Assembly: GCF_001510665.1 (NCBI RefSeq)
Contig: NZ_LMTI01000009.1
Coordinates: 1 to 63,366, forward strand
Origin: Bacillus sp. FJAT-27445
GTDB lineage: Bacteria; Bacillota; Bacilli; Bacillales; Cytobacillaceae
DNA: 63,366 nucleotides
Direction of reading: 5' to 3'
In this document: positions 1-10,611 of the stretch, piece after piece
Numbering within the stretch: the first letter of the stretch is position 1
Layout of the letters: every line of letters starts with the position of its first letter
The notes under the pieces: generated by a model
The model's database searches: none
Told to the model about the DNA's origin: nothing
What the model saw: only the letters and a program-made list of their open reading frames with translations
Translations under genes and position numbers: made by a program

Positions 1-44
1 GTAGTTGGGGCCTTGCCCCTGTGAGAGTAGGACGCTGCCGGGCA
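1..44 (+). rRNA. rrf: 5S ribosomal RNA, 3' end only
   Basis: The first ~44 bases match the 3' part of a Bacillus 5S rRNA (the GTAGTTGGGG, CCTTGCCCCTG and GAGAGTAGG helix segments, ending in the CTGCCGGGC closing arm). The gene begins outside the window. An intrinsic terminator follows directly, so this is the end of an rrn operon. The exact mature end could be off by a few bases. Confidence 0.9.
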
Positions 45-49
45 ATGCG

Positions 50-81
50 AAAGGCAACCTTATAAAAGGGTTGCCTTTTTT
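50..81 (+). terminator. Intrinsic terminator of the upstream rRNA operon
   Basis: GGCAACC (53-59) pairs with GGTTGCC (69-75), extended by flanking A/T pairs and followed by a run of T (76-81). It sits just after the 5S rRNA end. Confidence 0.9.
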
Positions 82-263
82 GTATTTCCACCACTTTTAA
101 GACAGTTGCCTAACTTTCCGGTATAAAGTGAACTGAAAGCTTTTTAAAAACATTCCCTTCTTTTAAACAGACCTACCCCAAAAACTACATTATTAAAGCC
201 CACACATCGGACGATACCAGAAATATATTACAAATGAAAATCTTTTAAAACTAAGGGGTACCT

Positions 264-288
264 GTTTAATTTTACGAAACTAGGGTAG
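264..288 (+). promoter_or_regulatory. Candidate SigB (general stress) promoter of the ctsR operon
   Basis: GTTTAA (264-269), 13 bases, then GGGTAG (283-288) matches the SigB pattern GTTT-N13-15-GGGTAT with one mismatch. The B. subtilis clpC operon is known to have a SigB promoter upstream of its SigA promoter, so position supports the call. It would give a leader of about 140 nt. The rest of the 82-436 gap holds the SigA promoter and CtsR operator; I see nothing else in it. Confidence 0.65.
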
Positions 289-367
289 AAGAAAAACCCC
301 TTCTTAAAACATCCCATAGAGGTTTTGAGTCAGCCGTAATTGGAGAAAATATCTATGATTAAAAAAA

Positions 368-397
368 TTGCAAGTACATAACACCATCATGTATAAT
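368..397 (+). promoter_or_regulatory. SigA promoter of the ctsR-mcsA-mcsB-clpC operon
   Basis: TTGCAA (368-373), an 18-base spacer and a perfect TATAAT (392-397). The CtsR operator begins four bases downstream and covers the expected transcription start, so bound repressor would block initiation. Confidence 0.85.
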
Positions 398-400
398 AAA

Positions 401-417
401 AGTCAAATATAGTCAAA
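401..417 (+). promoter_or_regulatory. CtsR operator (tandem heptad repeat)
   Basis: AGTCAAA-TAT-AGTCAAA is the direct heptad repeat of the CtsR box (consensus RGTCAAA-NAN-RGTCAAA). It overlaps the predicted start of transcription, implying autoregulation of the heat-shock operon by CtsR. Confidence 0.93.
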
Positions 418-436
418 GTCAGAAGGGGGTGGCAAG

Positions 437-898
437 TTGAGAAATATCTCTGATATAATCGAAAACTACTTGAAAAAGGTTCTTGAATTAAGTGAGGAGG
501 ACCTTGTTGAAATCAGAAGGAGTGAGATTGCGGATAAATTTCAATGTGTCCCTTCCCAAATAAATTATGTAATAAATACAAGGTTTACTATAGAGCGGGG
601 ATACATTGTCGAGAGTAAGCGTGGTGGTGGCGGATATATACGGATTATGAAGGTCCAGTCGAATGATCATGCCCATTTGCTCGATCATGTTCTTTCCCTT
701 ATTCAGGAACATGTCAGCCAAAGCAGGGCTGAAGCAATTATTATCCGATTAATTGAAGAAAAGGTAATTACCGAGCGCGAAGCAAAAATTATGTTAAGTG
801 TAATTGACAGATCAATATTGTTTATTGATTTACCCTACAGGGATGAGTTAAGGGCTCGGATGCTAAAGGCAATGCTGACAACTCTTAAATATAAATAA
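437..898 (+). CDS. ctsR: CtsR, repressor of class III heat-shock genes
   Basis: This 153-residue protein reads as CtsR along its whole length. The N-terminal winged helix-turn-helix (about residues 1-72) contains the glycine-rich wing RGGGGY (62-67); in B. subtilis and Geobacillus CtsR the equivalent arginine-glycine loop is the temperature sensor and the target of McsB. The C-terminal half is helical and serves in dimerisation. I take the TTG at 437 as start, behind a G-rich Shine-Dalgarno (GAAGGGGG, 422-429). It is first in ctsR-mcsA-mcsB-clpC and has its own operator at 401-417. It should repress this operon at low temperature and be inactivated and degraded through McsB/ClpCP on heat or protein stress. 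Confidence 0.96.
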   Translation: MRNISDIIENYLKKVLELSEEDLVEIRRSEIADKFQCVPSQINYVINTRFTIERGYIVESKRGGGGYIRIMKVQSNDHAHLLDHVLSLIQEHVSQSRAEAIIIRLIEEKVITEREAKIMLSVIDRSILFIDLPYRDELRARMLKAMLTTLKYK

Positions 899-945
899 GA
901 AAGGGCAGAATTTGCCCGCCATTTACGTACTAAGAAGGTGAGAAG

Positions 946-1494
946 ATGATTTGCGATGAATGCAAACAAAAGCCGGCAACGATGCATTTTACAAAAATCC
1001 TTAATGGTCAGAAAACCGAATTTCATCTTTGCGAACATTGTGCACGTGAAAAGGGCGACATGTTTATGATGAATGGAGGGGCAGGATTTTCGATTAACAA
1101 TCTGTTAGCCGGCCTCCTTAATTTCGATAATACTTACCAGCAATCTGGACAGGACGCATTCAAGAAGGAAGAAGTTCAGCAATGTCCCGAATGTAAAATG
1201 ACGTTCCCGCAGTTTGTTAAATTGGGGAGATTTGGATGTGCCAATTGTTATAGTGCATTTTCTAGTAGCCTACAGCCTATTTTGAAGCGGCTGCATGGCG
1301 GTAATTGGAAACATAATGGGAAAATACCTAAAAGGGTTGGCGGAACCATTCATATTCGTAAAAAGCTCGAAGAAACAAAGCGTCTATTGAAGGAACTGAT
1401 TTCCAGGGAGGAATTCGAAAAGGCAGCAGAAATCCGCGACGAAATCCGCGCGTTGGAACACCTGATGAAAGGTTCAGCCGGAGGTGGAAAGTAA
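946..1494 (+). CDS. mcsA: McsA, zinc-binding activator of the arginine kinase McsB
   Basis: The 182-residue protein has two pairs of zinc-finger cysteines near the N terminus (C3, C6, C29, C32), two more CxxC pairs in the middle (CPEC and CANC), and a C-terminal UVR motif (about 145-170) with the repeated [20 protein letters not shown] pattern also found in UvrB and ClpC. In the family McsA binds McsB, stimulates its kinase activity and links to ClpC. The start ATG follows AAGGTGAGAAG. It lies 47 bases after ctsR and one base before mcsB, so it is part of the operon. The cysteines also make it a plausible redox and metal sensor, which is inference from family knowledge. Confidence 0.95.
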   Translation: MICDECKQKPATMHFTKILNGQKTEFHLCEHCAREKGDMFMMNGGAGFSINNLLAGLLNFDNTYQQSGQDAFKKEEVQQCPECKMTFPQFVKLGRFGCANCYSAFSSSLQPILKRLHGGNWKHNGKIPKRVGGTIHIRKKLEETKRLLKELISREEFEKAAEIRDEIRALEHLMKGSAGGGK

Positions 1495-1495
1495 T

Positions 1496-2569
1496 ATGTC
1501 TTTAGAGAATTTCTTAAATCATGCTGTTAGCTCCTGGATGAATGAGGAAGGCCCGGATTCGGATATTGTCCTTAGTTCAAGGGTCAGGCTGGCTAGGAAT
1601 TTTGAAGAATATAAATTCCCGACGCTTCTTACTAGTGAAGATGGTCAGGCGATTATTTCAAAACTGAACGAAATGGTAGACAATCACGCAATCACATCAT
1701 TTGGGAAACTTGAGCTTCTCCCAATGCATGAGCTTAAGCCGCTGCAAAAAAGGGTGTTAGTCGAAAAGCATTTAATAAGCCCCAATTTGGCAGAGGATTC
1801 TCCTTTCGGGGCATGCCTACTCTCAGAAAATGAAGAAATCAGTGTGATGGTTAATGAGGAAGACCACATCAGGATTCAATGCCTGTTCCCCGGACTCCAG
1901 CTTTCAAAGGCGCTGGAGGCGGCAAATGGGTTTGATGACTGGTTGGAAGAGAAAATAAAGTATGCTTTCAGTGAAGAACTCGGCTATTTGACCAGTTGTC
2001 CAACAAATGTGGGAACCGGACTACGGGCTTCGGTAATGATGCATCTTCCAGGATTAATATTAACACAGCAAATTAGTGGAATTATACCAGCCATTAACCA
2101 GCTTGGCCTGGTTGTCCGGGGGATTTATGGAGAAGGCAGCGAGGCTCTTGGAAATATTTTTCAAATATCCAACCAAATTACACTAGGAAAGTCGGAAGAG
2201 GACATTGTCGAGGATTTAATTAGTGTTGTAAGGCAGCTAATTGCACAGGAAAGGGCTGCAAGGGAAGCATTGGAGAAAACATCCCACATACAATTAGAAG
2301 ACCGGGTATTTCGCTCATTTGGAATCCTCGAAAACAGCAGGATTATTGAAACAAAAGAGGCAGCTCGGTGTTTATCAGATGTTAGGCTTGGAATTGATAT
2401 GGGGTATATAAAGAATATCTCCAGAACAATATTGAATGAACTGATGATTTTAACACAGCCGGGGTTCCTTCAGCAATATGCTGGCGGGCCATTGAGGCCG
2501 GAGGAAAGGGATATCCGACGTGCTGGCCTTATCAGGGAACGATTGAAACTGGAAATGGATAATAGATGA
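1496..2569 (+). CDS. mcsB: McsB, protein arginine kinase
   Basis: It is homologous to phosphagen kinases and phosphorylates protein arginines, marking them for ClpCP degradation. Visible motifs are [10 protein letters not shown] near residue 27 and the active-site segment [12 protein letters not shown] near residue 167. I start at the ATG at 1496 (MSLENF) rather than an in-frame ATG at 1484, because GGAGGT lies 5-10 bases upstream of 1496 and MSL... matches the B. subtilis N terminus. The resulting 357 residues is close to the family length of about 363. It is directly followed by clpC, its partner ATPase. Confidence 0.96.
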   Translation: MSLENFLNHAVSSWMNEEGPDSDIVLSSRVRLARNFEEYKFPTLLTSEDGQAIISKLNEMVDNHAITSFGKLELLPMHELKPLQKRVLVEKHLISPNLAEDSPFGACLLSENEEISVMVNEEDHIRIQCLFPGLQLSKALEAANGFDDWLEEKIKYAFSEELGYLTSCPTNVGTGLRASVMMHLPGLILTQQISGIIPAINQLGLVVRGIYGEGSEALGNIFQISNQITLGKSEEDIVEDLISVVRQLIAQERAAREALEKTSHIQLEDRVFRSFGILENSRIIETKEAARCLSDVRLGIDMGYIKNISRTILNELMILTQPGFLQQYAGGPLRPEERDIRRAGLIRERLKLEMDNR

Positions 2570-2582
2570 GGAGGAAACCACG

Positions 2583-5021
2583 ATGATGTTTGGCCGTTTT
2601 ACAGAAAGAGCCCAAAAGGTACTGGCTCTCGCGCAGGAAGAGGCAATCCGCCTCGGACACAATAATATTGGAACTGAACATATTTTGCTCGGCCTCGTCC
2701 GTGAGGGAGATGGAATTGCCGCAAAAGCTCTGTATGGACTAGGGCTTGGTGCTGAAAAAATTCAAAGTGAAGTTGAGACGCTTATTGGAAGAGGGCAGGA
2801 AGTCCCGCAGACGATCCATTATACCCCGAGAGCTAAAAAAGTTATTGAATTATCAATGGATGAAGCCAGGAAGCTCGGCCACTCGTATGTTGGAACAGAG
2901 CATATTCTTCTTGGCCTCATCAGAGAAGGCGAAGGGGTTGCGGCAAGAGTACTAAACAATCTTGGGGTGAGCTTGAATAAGGCGCGCCAGCAGGTTCTCC
3001 AGCTTCTCGGCAGCAATGAATCCGGAGGGCACCCAGGGAGTACTTCTGTCAGCGCCAATACGCCGACGCTAGATAGCCTGGCAAGAGATTTAACGGTCAT
3101 TGCAAGGGAAGGCACCCTTGACCCCGTCATCGGCCGGAGTAAGGAAATTCAGCGCGTAATCGAAGTCCTCAGCCGCCGGACGAAAAACAATCCGGTGTTA
3201 ATTGGGGAGCCGGGTGTAGGGAAAACAGCTATTGCCGAAGGGCTTGCACAGCAAATTGTTAATAATGAAGTTCCTGAAATCCTTCGTGACAAGCGTGTTA
3301 TGACCCTGGATATGGGGACGGTTGTTGCTGGTACTAAATACAGGGGTGAATTTGAAGATCGCCTGAAAAAGGTTATGGATGAAATTAGGCAGGCAGGAAA
3401 TATCATACTTTTCATTGATGAATTGCATACATTAATTGGCGCTGGCGGTGCGGAAGGAGCAATTGACGCATCGAATATTCTTAAGCCGTCCCTTGCAAGG
3501 GGGGAACTGCAATGTATTGGTGCTACAACCCTTGATGAATACAGGAAGTACATTGAAAAGGATGCAGCGCTCGAACGCCGTTTCCAGCCAATCCGGGTAG
3601 AGGAACCGACGGCGGATGAATCTGTTCAAATTCTGCAAGGATTGCGCGATCGTTATGAGGCCCATCACAGGGTAACGATTACTGATGAGGCAATCGAGGC
3701 AGCTGTTAAGCTTTCTGACAGATATATTTCCGATCGCTTCCTGCCTGATAAGGCCATTGACTTAATTGATGAAGCAGGCTCAAAAGTACGCCTTCGTTCT
3801 TACACCACACCTCCTAACCTGAAGGAACTGGAAGTGAAACTTGAAGAGGTGAGAAAGGAAAAGGATGCTGCCGTCCAAAGCCAGGAGTTCGAAAAAGCGG
3901 CATCATTAAGGGATTCGGAACAGCGTCTTCGCGAACAGCTTGAAGAAACAAAGAAAAGCTGGAAAGAGCAGCAGGGCAAGGAAAACAGCGAGGTTACAGT
4001 TGAAGATATTGCACATGTCGTTTCCAGCTGGACCGGCATTCCGGTTTCAAAGCTTGCCCAGACTGAGACACAAAAACTGCTTAACCTTGAAGAAATTCTC
4101 CATTCAAGGGTCATCGGTCAGGAAGAAGCAGTAAAGGCTGTTTCAAAAGCTGTCCGCCGTGCCCGGGCAGGCCTAAAAGATCCAAAGCGTCCCATTGGTT
4201 CATTTATATTCCTCGGCCCAACCGGGGTAGGGAAAACAGAGCTTGCACGCGCTCTTGCGGAAGCGATGTTCGGCGATGAGGATGCCATGATCCGGATTGA
4301 TATGTCCGAATACATGGAAAAACATTCAACATCAAGGCTGGTTGGATCCCCTCCAGGATATGTGGGGTATGAGGAAGGCGGGCAACTTACCGAAAAGGTC
4401 CGCCGTAAGCCATATTCCGTTGTCCTTCTGGACGAAATTGAAAAGGCGCATCCTGACGTGTTCAATATCCTGCTTCAAGTATTGGAGGATGGGCGCCTGA
4501 CGGATTCAAAGGGCCGGACAGTTGACTTCAGGAACACAGTTTTGATTTTGACGTCTAACGTTGGTGCTGAAGCGCTTAAGCGTAACAAATATGTAGGCTT
4601 CAATATCCAGGACGGGGAACAGGATTACAAGGATATGAAGGGGAAGGTAATGGAAGAACTGAAAAAAGCGTTCCGTCCAGAATTCCTTAACAGAATCGAT
4701 GAAATTATCGTCTTCCACTCCCTTGAAAGGAAGCATCTTAAGGAAATTGTTACCCTCCTATCCGACCAACTGATCAAGCGCTTGAAAGAGCAGGACATTA
4801 CATTGGTCTTGACCGATACGGCTAAGGAAAAAATTTCGCAGGAAGGCTATGACCCTGAATATGGTGCACGCCCGCTACGCAGGGCTATCCAGAAGCATAT
4901 TGAAGACCGCCTGTCGGAGGAATTGCTTAAAGGTACATTATTGACTGGCCAGCATGTTATAATCGATGTAGATAATGGCGAGTTCACTGTGAAAACGGCG
5001 GCAAAGGATGCTGTTAGATAA
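2583..5021 (+). CDS. clpC: ClpC, AAA+ unfoldase of the ClpCP protease
   Basis: This 812-residue Hsp100 protein has the N-terminal Clp_N double repeat (about 1-145), AAA domain 1 with Walker A GEPGVGKT near residue 207 and Walker B FIDELH, a UVR-like linker (about 420-450) that is the McsB/MecA docking M-domain, and AAA domain 2 with GPTGVGKT near residue 545. The VGF segment near residue 670 is the expected ClpP-docking loop region. The start ATG-ATG follows GAGGAGGAAACC. It is last in the operon; a terminator follows. Its partner ClpP is not in the window. Roles known for the family are degradation of CtsR, phospho-arginine proteins and, with MecA, ComK. Confidence 0.97.
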   Translation: MMFGRFTERAQKVLALAQEEAIRLGHNNIGTEHILLGLVREGDGIAAKALYGLGLGAEKIQSEVETLIGRGQEVPQTIHYTPRAKKVIELSMDEARKLGHSYVGTEHILLGLIREGEGVAARVLNNLGVSLNKARQQVLQLLGSNESGGHPGSTSVSANTPTLDSLARDLTVIAREGTLDPVIGRSKEIQRVIEVLSRRTKNNPVLIGEPGVGKTAIAEGLAQQIVNNEVPEILRDKRVMTLDMGTVVAGTKYRGEFEDRLKKVMDEIRQAGNIILFIDELHTLIGAGGAEGAIDASNILKPSLARGELQCIGATTLDEYRKYIEKDAALERRFQPIRVEEPTADESVQILQGLRDRYEAHHRVTITDEAIEAAVKLSDRYISDRFLPDKAIDLIDEAGSKVRLRSYTTPPNLKELEVKLEEVRKEKDAAVQSQEFEKAASLRDSEQRLREQLEETKKSWKEQQGKENSEVTVEDIAHVVSSWTGIPVSKLAQTETQKLLNLEEILHSRVIGQEEAVKAVSKAVRRARAGLKDPKRPIGSFIFLGPTGVGKTELARALAEAMFGDEDAMIRIDMSEYMEKHSTSRLVGSPPGYVGYEEGGQLTEKVRRKPYSVVLLDEIEKAHPDVFNILLQVLEDGRLTDSKGRTVDFRNTVLILTSNVGAEALKRNKYVGFNIQDGEQDYKDMKGKVMEELKKAFRPEFLNRIDEIIVFHSLERKHLKEIVTLLSDQLIKRLKEQDITLVLTDTAKEKISQEGYDPEYGARPLRRAIQKHIEDRLSEELLKGTLLTGQHVIIDVDNGEFTVKTAAKDAVR

Positions 5022-5052
5022 GACCGGCCGCAGTTTTGGATAGTTTATTAAT

Positions 5053-5100
5053 CAAGGAGGTCCGCGCTTATTTATCTGGCGGTACCTCCTTGCTTTTTTT
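5053..5100 (+). terminator. Intrinsic terminator of the ctsR-clpC operon
   Basis: CAAGGAGGTCCGC (5053-5065) pairs with GCGGTACCTCCTTG (5079-5092) with a small bulge, then seven T follow a C. It separates the heat-shock operon from radA. Confidence 0.88.
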
Positions 5101-5151
5101 CCTTTATTCCAGTGAATCTATAAAATTTAGAAGTGATGGAGAGAGCAAGAG

Positions 5152-6531
5152 ATGGCAAAACGTAAAACAAAGTTCATGTGTACGAGTTGCGGATACGAGT
5201 CGCCAAAATGGATGGGGAAATGCCCAGGCTGTGGGGAATGGAACAAGATGGTTGAAGAAATGGAACCCGCTTCGACTGGAAGAAGGGGTGCTTTTGCCCA
5301 TTCCGAGGGTTCAGCGGTTGCTTCAAAAGCCATGCCCATTACCGCCATTGAAACTGTCAGTGAACCAAGAATTTACACCGAAATGGCCGAAATGAACCGT
5401 GTGCTTGGCGGCGGGGTAGTTAAGGGCTCGCTTGTATTGATTGGCGGTGATCCGGGAATTGGGAAATCAACCCTTCTCCTTCAGGTATCTTCTCAGCTGG
5501 CGAATAACGGGCATAAAGTCCTCTATATATCTGGAGAGGAGTCACTTAGGCAAACAAAATTACGCGCTGAAAGGCTCGGGGTTGCCTCGGAGAATCTTCT
5601 GGTGTACTCTGAAACCAATCTTGAAGAAATCAGCCGGACAATTGAACAGGCTAATCCGGAATTTGTTATTGTAGATTCCATACAGACCGTTTTCCATCCT
5701 GAGGTAACCTCGGCTCCGGGCAGTGTCTCACAGGTTAGGGAATGTACAGCAGAGCTGATGAGGATCGGGAAAACAAAAGGAATCGCCATTTTCATTGTCG
5801 GCCATGTAACAAAGGAAGGCAATATTGCCGGCCCTCGGCTTTTAGAGCATATGGTTGATACAGTTCTTTACTTTGAAGGGGAACGGCATCATACGTATCG
5901 GATTCTCCGGGCTGTCAAAAATCGTTTCGGCTCAACGAATGAAATGGGTATTTTTGAAATGAAGGAAGCAGGCCTTGAAGAAGTCGAAAATCCATCGGAA
6001 ATCTTTCTGGAGGAGCGCTCCCGGGGGACGGCAGGGTCTACGGTTGTTGCTTCCATGGAGGGGACTAGGCCGGTCCTTGTTGAAATACAGGCTCTTATTT
6101 CGCCTACCAGCTTTGGGAACCCACGACGGATGGCGACAGGAATAGACCATAACAGGGTTCCGCTTTTAATGGCTGTCCTTGAAAAACGGGTTGGCATGCT
6201 GCTGCAAAACCAGGATGCCTATCTGAAGGTTGCAGGGGGAGTCAAGCTGGATGAGCCAGCCATTGACCTTGCAGTTGCGGTGAGCATCGCTTCTAGCTTC
6301 AGGGATAAGCCAACGAGACCGACCGATTGCATAATCGGCGAGGTGGGGCTGACCGGTGAGGTAAGGCGTGTATCTAGAATCGAACAGCGCGTCCAGGAGG
6401 CGGCAAAGCTAGGGTTTGAGCGTGTCATCCTCCCTGCCAATAATATAGGCGGATGGACAGGGCCAAAAGGAATGGAACTTATCGGTGTGTCAACTGTAAG
6501 CCAAGCGCTCAAGGCAGCGCTCGGAGAATAA
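5152..6531 (+). CDS. radA: RadA (Sms), DNA repair branch-migration ATPase
   Basis: The 459-residue protein has an N-terminal four-cysteine zinc finger (C10, C13, C24, C27), a RecA-like ATPase with Walker [11 protein letters not shown] (98-107), the RadA-specific KNRFG motif near residue 255, and a C-terminal Lon-like domain. It acts in homologous recombination and repair by moving branched DNA. The start ATG has a GGAGAG ribosome site. It comes after the clpC terminator, so it needs its own promoter; TATAAA at 5119-5124 is a weak -10 candidate without a convincing -35. The neighbourhood (clpC-radA-yacL) is conserved in Bacillus. Confidence 0.96.
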   Translation: MAKRKTKFMCTSCGYESPKWMGKCPGCGEWNKMVEEMEPASTGRRGAFAHSEGSAVASKAMPITAIETVSEPRIYTEMAEMNRVLGGGVVKGSLVLIGGDPGIGKSTLLLQVSSQLANNGHKVLYISGEESLRQTKLRAERLGVASENLLVYSETNLEEISRTIEQANPEFVIVDSIQTVFHPEVTSAPGSVSQVRECTAELMRIGKTKGIAIFIVGHVTKEGNIAGPRLLEHMVDTVLYFEGERHHTYRILRAVKNRFGSTNEMGIFEMKEAGLEEVENPSEIFLEERSRGTAGSTVVASMEGTRPVLVEIQALISPTSFGNPRRMATGIDHNRVPLLMAVLEKRVGMLLQNQDAYLKVAGGVKLDEPAIDLAVAVSIASSFRDKPTRPTDCIIGEVGLTGEVRRVSRIEQRVQEAAKLGFERVILPANNIGGWTGPKGMELIGVSTVSQALKAALGE

Positions 6532-6533
6532 CG

Positions 6534-6564
6534 AGGCATAGCCGCTGTTGAGGGCTGCTTGCCT
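6534..6564 (+). other. Hairpin in the radA-yacL spacer
   Basis: AGGCATAGCC and GGCTGCTTGCCT form an imperfect hairpin just after the radA stop. No T-run follows, so it may be only a weak terminator. Further on, TATAAT (6647-6652) is a good -10 for yacL, but I see no matching -35. Confidence 0.35.
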
Positions 6565-6672
6565 TAAAGTGTACGGTTGTGTAAGAAAAATGCTTCTATT
6601 TGGAAAAATGTCAAGATATTTAAGGTTTCAATTAAAGGTTTTTGTTTATAATGATTAAAAGGAGGTGAAGGG

Positions 6673-7755
6673 ATGTTAAAACGAATCGTTCAGGCGTGTT
6701 TTCTCATTACCGGGGGAACGCTTGGGATCTTTTTAATTCCACTATTATTAACTATTATTAAGGCTGACGGAATTTCGTTTTTGAATAATTCCTATATGGC
6801 AGCCATAATAGGTGCACTTATTTTTTATTTTCTTACTTTTTGGGCTATTGAGTACGTAATAAATTTTGTTAAATGGGTTGAAGATACCCTTGTTAGGGTT
6901 CCGGTGACCGATGTCCTTTTTGGGAGCCTTGGGCTGACATTCGGTTTGATTGTTGCTTTCTTGGTCGGCTTTGCCCTTAATGCTATCGAAGTACCTGTCC
7001 TTAATACTGCTGCACCAATTCTCCTCACCCTTCTTTTTGGGTATCTGGGCTTCCAGGTAGGCTTTAAAAAGCGGGATGAAATGATGAATCTTTTTTCAAG
7101 TAAAAAGAAAAAAGCAACGGAAGAAGAGCAGGATAAAGCCGCCACGTATTCTTTTAAAATACTCGATACGAGTGTTATCATCGATGGTAGGATTGCGGAT
7201 ATTTGCCAGACAGGTTTCCTTGAGGGAACGATTGTAATTCCGCGTTTTGTTCTTGAGGAACTACAACATATCGCGGATTCCTCGGATGTACTGAAACGGA
7301 ACAGGGGGAGGCGCGGCCTTGATATCCTGAACCGGATTCAGAAAGAGATTGCTGTAAATGTTGAAATCTGTGAAACTGATTTCGATGATATACAGGAAGT
7401 GGACAGCAAATTGGTGAAGCTTGCTAAGGAAACAGGCGGAATCCTCGTTACCAACGATTTTAACCTGAATAAGGTAAGCGAATTCCAGAATGTTTCCGTC
7501 CTGAATATTAATGACCTTGCCAATGCGGTTAAGCCTGTTGTTTTGCCTGGAGAAGAACTGAGTGTCCAGGTCATAAAGGATGGCAAGGAGCATCACCAGG
7601 GAGTTGCCTATCTAGATGATGGAACGATGATTGTCGTAGAAGAGGGCCGCGAGTATATTGGCAAAAGAATTGATGTCATGGTAACGAGTGTTTTACAAAC
7701 TTCGGCCGGCAGGATGATTTTTGCGAAGCCGAAGCTTTATGAAAAAGCATTGTAA
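6673..7755 (+). CDS. yacL: YacL, membrane protein with PIN and TRAM domains
   Basis: The 360-residue protein begins with four hydrophobic segments (about 5-28, 42-64, 82-104, 112-130), then a Lys-rich stretch (143-147) facing the cytoplasm, a PIN nuclease-fold domain from about 162 with acidic residues in [11 protein letters not shown] (D165, D171) and a later LVTNDFN motif, and a C-terminal TRAM RNA-binding domain (about 290-355). PIN plus TRAM suggests membrane-tethered RNA binding or cleavage; the substrate of YacL is, to my knowledge, not settled. GGAGGTGAAGGG precedes the start. Confidence 0.93.
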   Translation: MLKRIVQACFLITGGTLGIFLIPLLLTIIKADGISFLNNSYMAAIIGALIFYFLTFWAIEYVINFVKWVEDTLVRVPVTDVLFGSLGLTFGLIVAFLVGFALNAIEVPVLNTAAPILLTLLFGYLGFQVGFKKRDEMMNLFSSKKKKATEEEQDKAATYSFKILDTSVIIDGRIADICQTGFLEGTIVIPRFVLEELQHIADSSDVLKRNRGRRGLDILNRIQKEIAVNVEICETDFDDIQEVDSKLVKLAKETGGILVTNDFNLNKVSEFQNVSVLNINDLANAVKPVVLPGEELSVQVIKDGKEHHQGVAYLDDGTMIVVEEGREYIGKRIDVMVTSVLQTSAGRMIFAKPKLYEKAL

Positions 7756-7764
7756 GGAATGCGA

Positions 7765-7782
7765 CCATTAGAAGGCTAATGG
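7765..7782 (+). other. Short perfect hairpin between yacL and ispD
   Basis: CCATTAG (7765-7771) and CTAATGG (7776-7782) enclose a 4-base loop. No T-run follows, so a role as terminator is doubtful; it may stabilise or process the transcript. Confidence 0.4.
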
Positions 7783-7809
7783 ACTAATATATGAATTTGG
7801 GGTTATTTT

Positions 7810-8502
7810 ATGGCTTATAAAGTGATTCTTCCGGCTGCCGGCCGGGGGAAACGAATGGGAGCGGGAATCAATAAGCTTCTGCTTGACCTTAATAGTGTGC
7901 CCGTCCTCATTCATACACTTTTGATATTTGAAAGTGATGAAGAGTGTGAAGGCATGATCCTGGTAGTAAATCCGGACGAGCAAGCGGAAATGAAAGGCCT
8001 TCTCGATGAATATAAAATCCGGAAGCCGATTGCTTTTGCCAAGGGAGGAGCTGAGCGCCAACAAAGCGTCTATAACGGGTTAAAGAAAGCCGGCGATTCT
8101 AGGCTGATTCTTGTCCACGACGCAGCCCGCCCATTCATCACAATAGGTCTGATCAGGAAGCTTTGTGAAGCGGCGGTACGCGATGGGGCGGCTGTGTTGG
8201 CAGTGCCAGTAAAGGATACAGTAAAAAAGGTATCCGGGAATCATGTTGCGGAAACAATTGAACGTTCCAGCTTGTGGGCAGTCCAAACCCCACAAGCTTT
8301 TCGCATTTCGGTACTCCATGAGGCGCATGAAAGGGCCGAGCGGGACGGCTTTCTTGGTACGGATGATGCGAGTCTGGTGGAAAGGCTTCACCATCCTGTT
8401 GCAGTTGTCCAAGGGGATTACAACAATATTAAACTGACAACCAGGGAAGACCTCGTTTTTGCGGAAGCGATTTTAAAACAGCGGGGCAGCCAGGACAACT
8501 AA
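7810..8502 (+). CDS. ispD: IspD, 2-C-methyl-D-erythritol 4-phosphate cytidylyltransferase
   Basis: The third enzyme of the MEP isoprenoid pathway joins CTP and MEP to give CDP-ME. The N terminus has the nucleotide-binding signature [11 protein letters not shown] (about 7-17) with catalytic Arg and Lys; HDAARPF lies near residue 105. Its 230 residues match the family. It is followed after a short gap by ispF, as in B. subtilis yacM-yacN. The start is preceded by TTGGGG, a modest ribosome site. Confidence 0.96.
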   Translation: MAYKVILPAAGRGKRMGAGINKLLLDLNSVPVLIHTLLIFESDEECEGMILVVNPDEQAEMKGLLDEYKIRKPIAFAKGGAERQQSVYNGLKKAGDSRLILVHDAARPFITIGLIRKLCEAAVRDGAAVLAVPVKDTVKKVSGNHVAETIERSSLWAVQTPQAFRISVLHEAHERAERDGFLGTDDASLVERLHHPVAVVQGDYNNIKLTTREDLVFAEAILKQRGSQDN

Positions 8503-8551
8503 CATGGCATGGGAAAACGAGCTTTTATTTTATTTTAAAGGAGATACGAAT

Positions 8552-9034
8552 ATGTTTAGGATAGGACAGGGGTTTGATGTTCACCAGCTGGTGGAAGGCC
8601 GCCCGCTTATTATCGGGGGGATTACCATCCCATATGAAAAAGGTCTGCTTGGCCATTCTGATGCGGATGTTCTTTTGCATACTGTAGCGGATGCCTGCCT
8701 GGGAGCAATTGGAGAAGGGGATATCGGAAGGCATTTCCCGGATACCGATGAAGCATACAAGGATGCAGATTCTGCAAAATTGCTCGAACACGTATGGGCC
8801 AAGGTTAAAGAACAAGGGTTTGAGCTGTGCAATGCAGATTGCACCATCATTGCCCAGAAGCCGAAAATGGCTCCCTATATTGAGGAAATGAGGGCAAGGA
8901 TTGCAGAACTGCTTGAAGCGGATCTAAGCCAAATCAATGTAAAAGCCACAACGACCGAGAAACTTGGATTTACTGGAAGGGGCGAGGGGATTGCTTCCCA
9001 GGTTGCCGTCTTGTTGCAAAAAAGAAAGGGCTAG
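8552..9034 (+). CDS. ispF: IspF, 2-C-methyl-D-erythritol 2,4-cyclodiphosphate synthase
   Basis: The 160-residue enzyme cyclises CDP-ME 2-phosphate with loss of CMP in the MEP pathway. The zinc ligands are visible in GFDVHQL (D8, H10) and in the HSDADVLLH segment around residue 42; the [16 protein letters not shown] motif is near the end. I use the ATG at 8552 (MFRIGQ), with AAAGGAGAT upstream, rather than an in-frame ATG 48 bases earlier, because the family starts MRIGxGxDVH. Confidence 0.96.
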   Translation: MFRIGQGFDVHQLVEGRPLIIGGITIPYEKGLLGHSDADVLLHTVADACLGAIGEGDIGRHFPDTDEAYKDADSAKLLEHVWAKVKEQGFELCNADCTIIAQKPKMAPYIEEMRARIAELLEADLSQINVKATTTEKLGFTGRGEGIASQVAVLLQKRKG

Positions 9035-9119
9035 CGTTGCGTCCAGCCTTTCAGCATTGAATACTCAGTGTTAAAATGGAGCATGAAGTTAAATCAGCAG
9101 CACGTTTAGGAGGATTTTT

Positions 9120-10577
9120 ATGTCAAACACAGTTCGAGTGCGGTATGCGCCAAGCCCGACAGGACATTTACATATTGGAAATGCCCGTACAGCATTGTTT
9201 AACTATTTGTTTGCCCGGAGCCAAGGCGGCAAATTTATTATCCGAATTGAGGATACGGATAAGAAACGCAATATTGAAGGCGGGGAAGAGAGCCAGCTGA
9301 AATACCTAAAATGGCTCGGCATGGATTGGGATGAAAGTGTTGATAAAGATGGCGGATTCGGCCCATACCGGCAATCCGAACGGAATGATATTTATAAGGA
9401 GTATTACACAAAACTTACTGAAGAAGGCCATGCCTATAAATGCTATTGCACCGAGGAAGAGCTTGAAGCTGAACGTGAGGAGCAATCAGCCCGGGGTGAG
9501 ACTCCGCACTATTCGGGGAAATGCCGAAATCTGACGGATGAAGAACAGAGCCGCCTTGTAAGCGAAGGAAGGCAACCTAGCATTCGCCTGAAGGTTCCTT
9601 CCGGGAAAACATATACATTCAATGACATGGTAAAAGGAGAAGTCTCCTTTGAGTCTGAAGGTATGGGAGACTGGGTCATGATCAAAAAAGATGGTACGCC
9701 GACATACAATTTTGCTGTGGCAATCGACGACCATACGATGGAAATCACCCATGTCCTTCGCGGAGATGACCATATTTCCAATACGCCAAAGCAATTGATG
9801 GTATATGAAGCCCTTGGCTGGGAAGCCCCGATATTCGGCCATATGACGCTAATTGTCAATGAAAGCCGCAAAAAACTTAGCAAGCGGGATGAATCAATCA
9901 TCCAATTCATTGAACAGTACGAGGAGCTTGGCTATTTGCCGGAAGCACTTTTCAACTTCATCGGCCTCTTGGGCTGGTCGCCTGCAGGGGAAGAAGAAAT
10001 CTTTTCAAAAGAGGAATTCATTGAGAAATTTGACCCTGCGAGGCTTTCTAAATCTCCGGCTCTTTTCGATAAACAAAAGCTTGCCTGGATGAATAACCAG
10101 TATATGAAAATGGTTGACCTTGACAGACTAGTCGGCACCTCACTGCCGCACCTTGTCAAAGCGGGGCTTGTTAAAAAGGAATTGAATGACCAGGAAAAAG
10201 AGTGGGTCGTCAGCCTGATTGCCCTTTTCCAGGAAAAAATGAGCTATGGTGCGGAAATAGTCGAAATGTCGGATCTTTTCTTCCGAGAGAAGACCAATCC
10301 CGATGAGGAAGCGAAAGAGGTCCTTTCCGAGGGCCAGGTGCCAGAGGTGCTGAAGGCTTTCCTTGATGAAATCGGAAAACTTGAGGTTTTTGAGGCGGAT
10401 GGAATTCAGGCCGCCATGAAGGCTGTCCAAAAGTCAACAGGCCACAAAGGGAAGAAGCTTTTCATGCCGATACGCGCGGCTGTTACAGGCCAGACGCATG
10501 GACCGGACCTGCCGAAAACAATTGAATTATTGGGCAGGGAAAAAATTCAAAAGAGATTGAGCGATTTAATTAGTTAA
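9120..10577 (+). CDS. gltX: Glutamyl-tRNA synthetase
   Basis: This 485-residue class I synthetase charges tRNA-Glu and, in Bacillus, also mischarges tRNA-Gln for later transamidation by GatCAB. HIGN of the HIGH motif is at residues 18-21 after the PSPTG signature; the KMSKS counterpart KLSKR is near residue 251. The helical anticodon-binding domain fills the C-terminal third. AGGAGGATTTTT lies upstream of the ATG. The promoter of the cysES transcript overlaps its stop codon. Confidence 0.97.
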   Translation: MSNTVRVRYAPSPTGHLHIGNARTALFNYLFARSQGGKFIIRIEDTDKKRNIEGGEESQLKYLKWLGMDWDESVDKDGGFGPYRQSERNDIYKEYYTKLTEEGHAYKCYCTEEELEAEREEQSARGETPHYSGKCRNLTDEEQSRLVSEGRQPSIRLKVPSGKTYTFNDMVKGEVSFESEGMGDWVMIKKDGTPTYNFAVAIDDHTMEITHVLRGDDHISNTPKQLMVYEALGWEAPIFGHMTLIVNESRKKLSKRDESIIQFIEQYEELGYLPEALFNFIGLLGWSPAGEEEIFSKEEFIEKFDPARLSKSPALFDKQKLAWMNNQYMKMVDLDRLVGTSLPHLVKAGLVKKELNDQEKEWVVSLIALFQEKMSYGAEIVEMSDLFFREKTNPDEEAKEVLSEGQVPEVLKAFLDEIGKLEVFEADGIQAAMKAVQKSTGHKGKKLFMPIRAAVTGQTHGPDLPKTIELLGREKIQKRLSDLIS

Positions 10578-10602
10578 CAATTGGTCTAAAATGGTATATA
10601 GT
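10574..10602 (+). promoter_or_regulatory. SigA promoter of the cysE-cysS operon, overlapping the gltX stop codon
   Basis: TTAACA (10574-10579), 17 bases, TATAGT (10597-10602). The -35 uses the gltX TAA stop. It would start the T-box leader, letting the cys genes be controlled apart from gltX readthrough. Confidence 0.75.
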
Positions 10603-10611
10603 AAGAGTAAT

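Noticed and set aside
3149-3553. Long antisense frames within clpC, rpoB, rpoC and fusA
   Set aside because: They are reverse-frame shadows of conserved coding sequence, without ribosome sites or recognisable domains.
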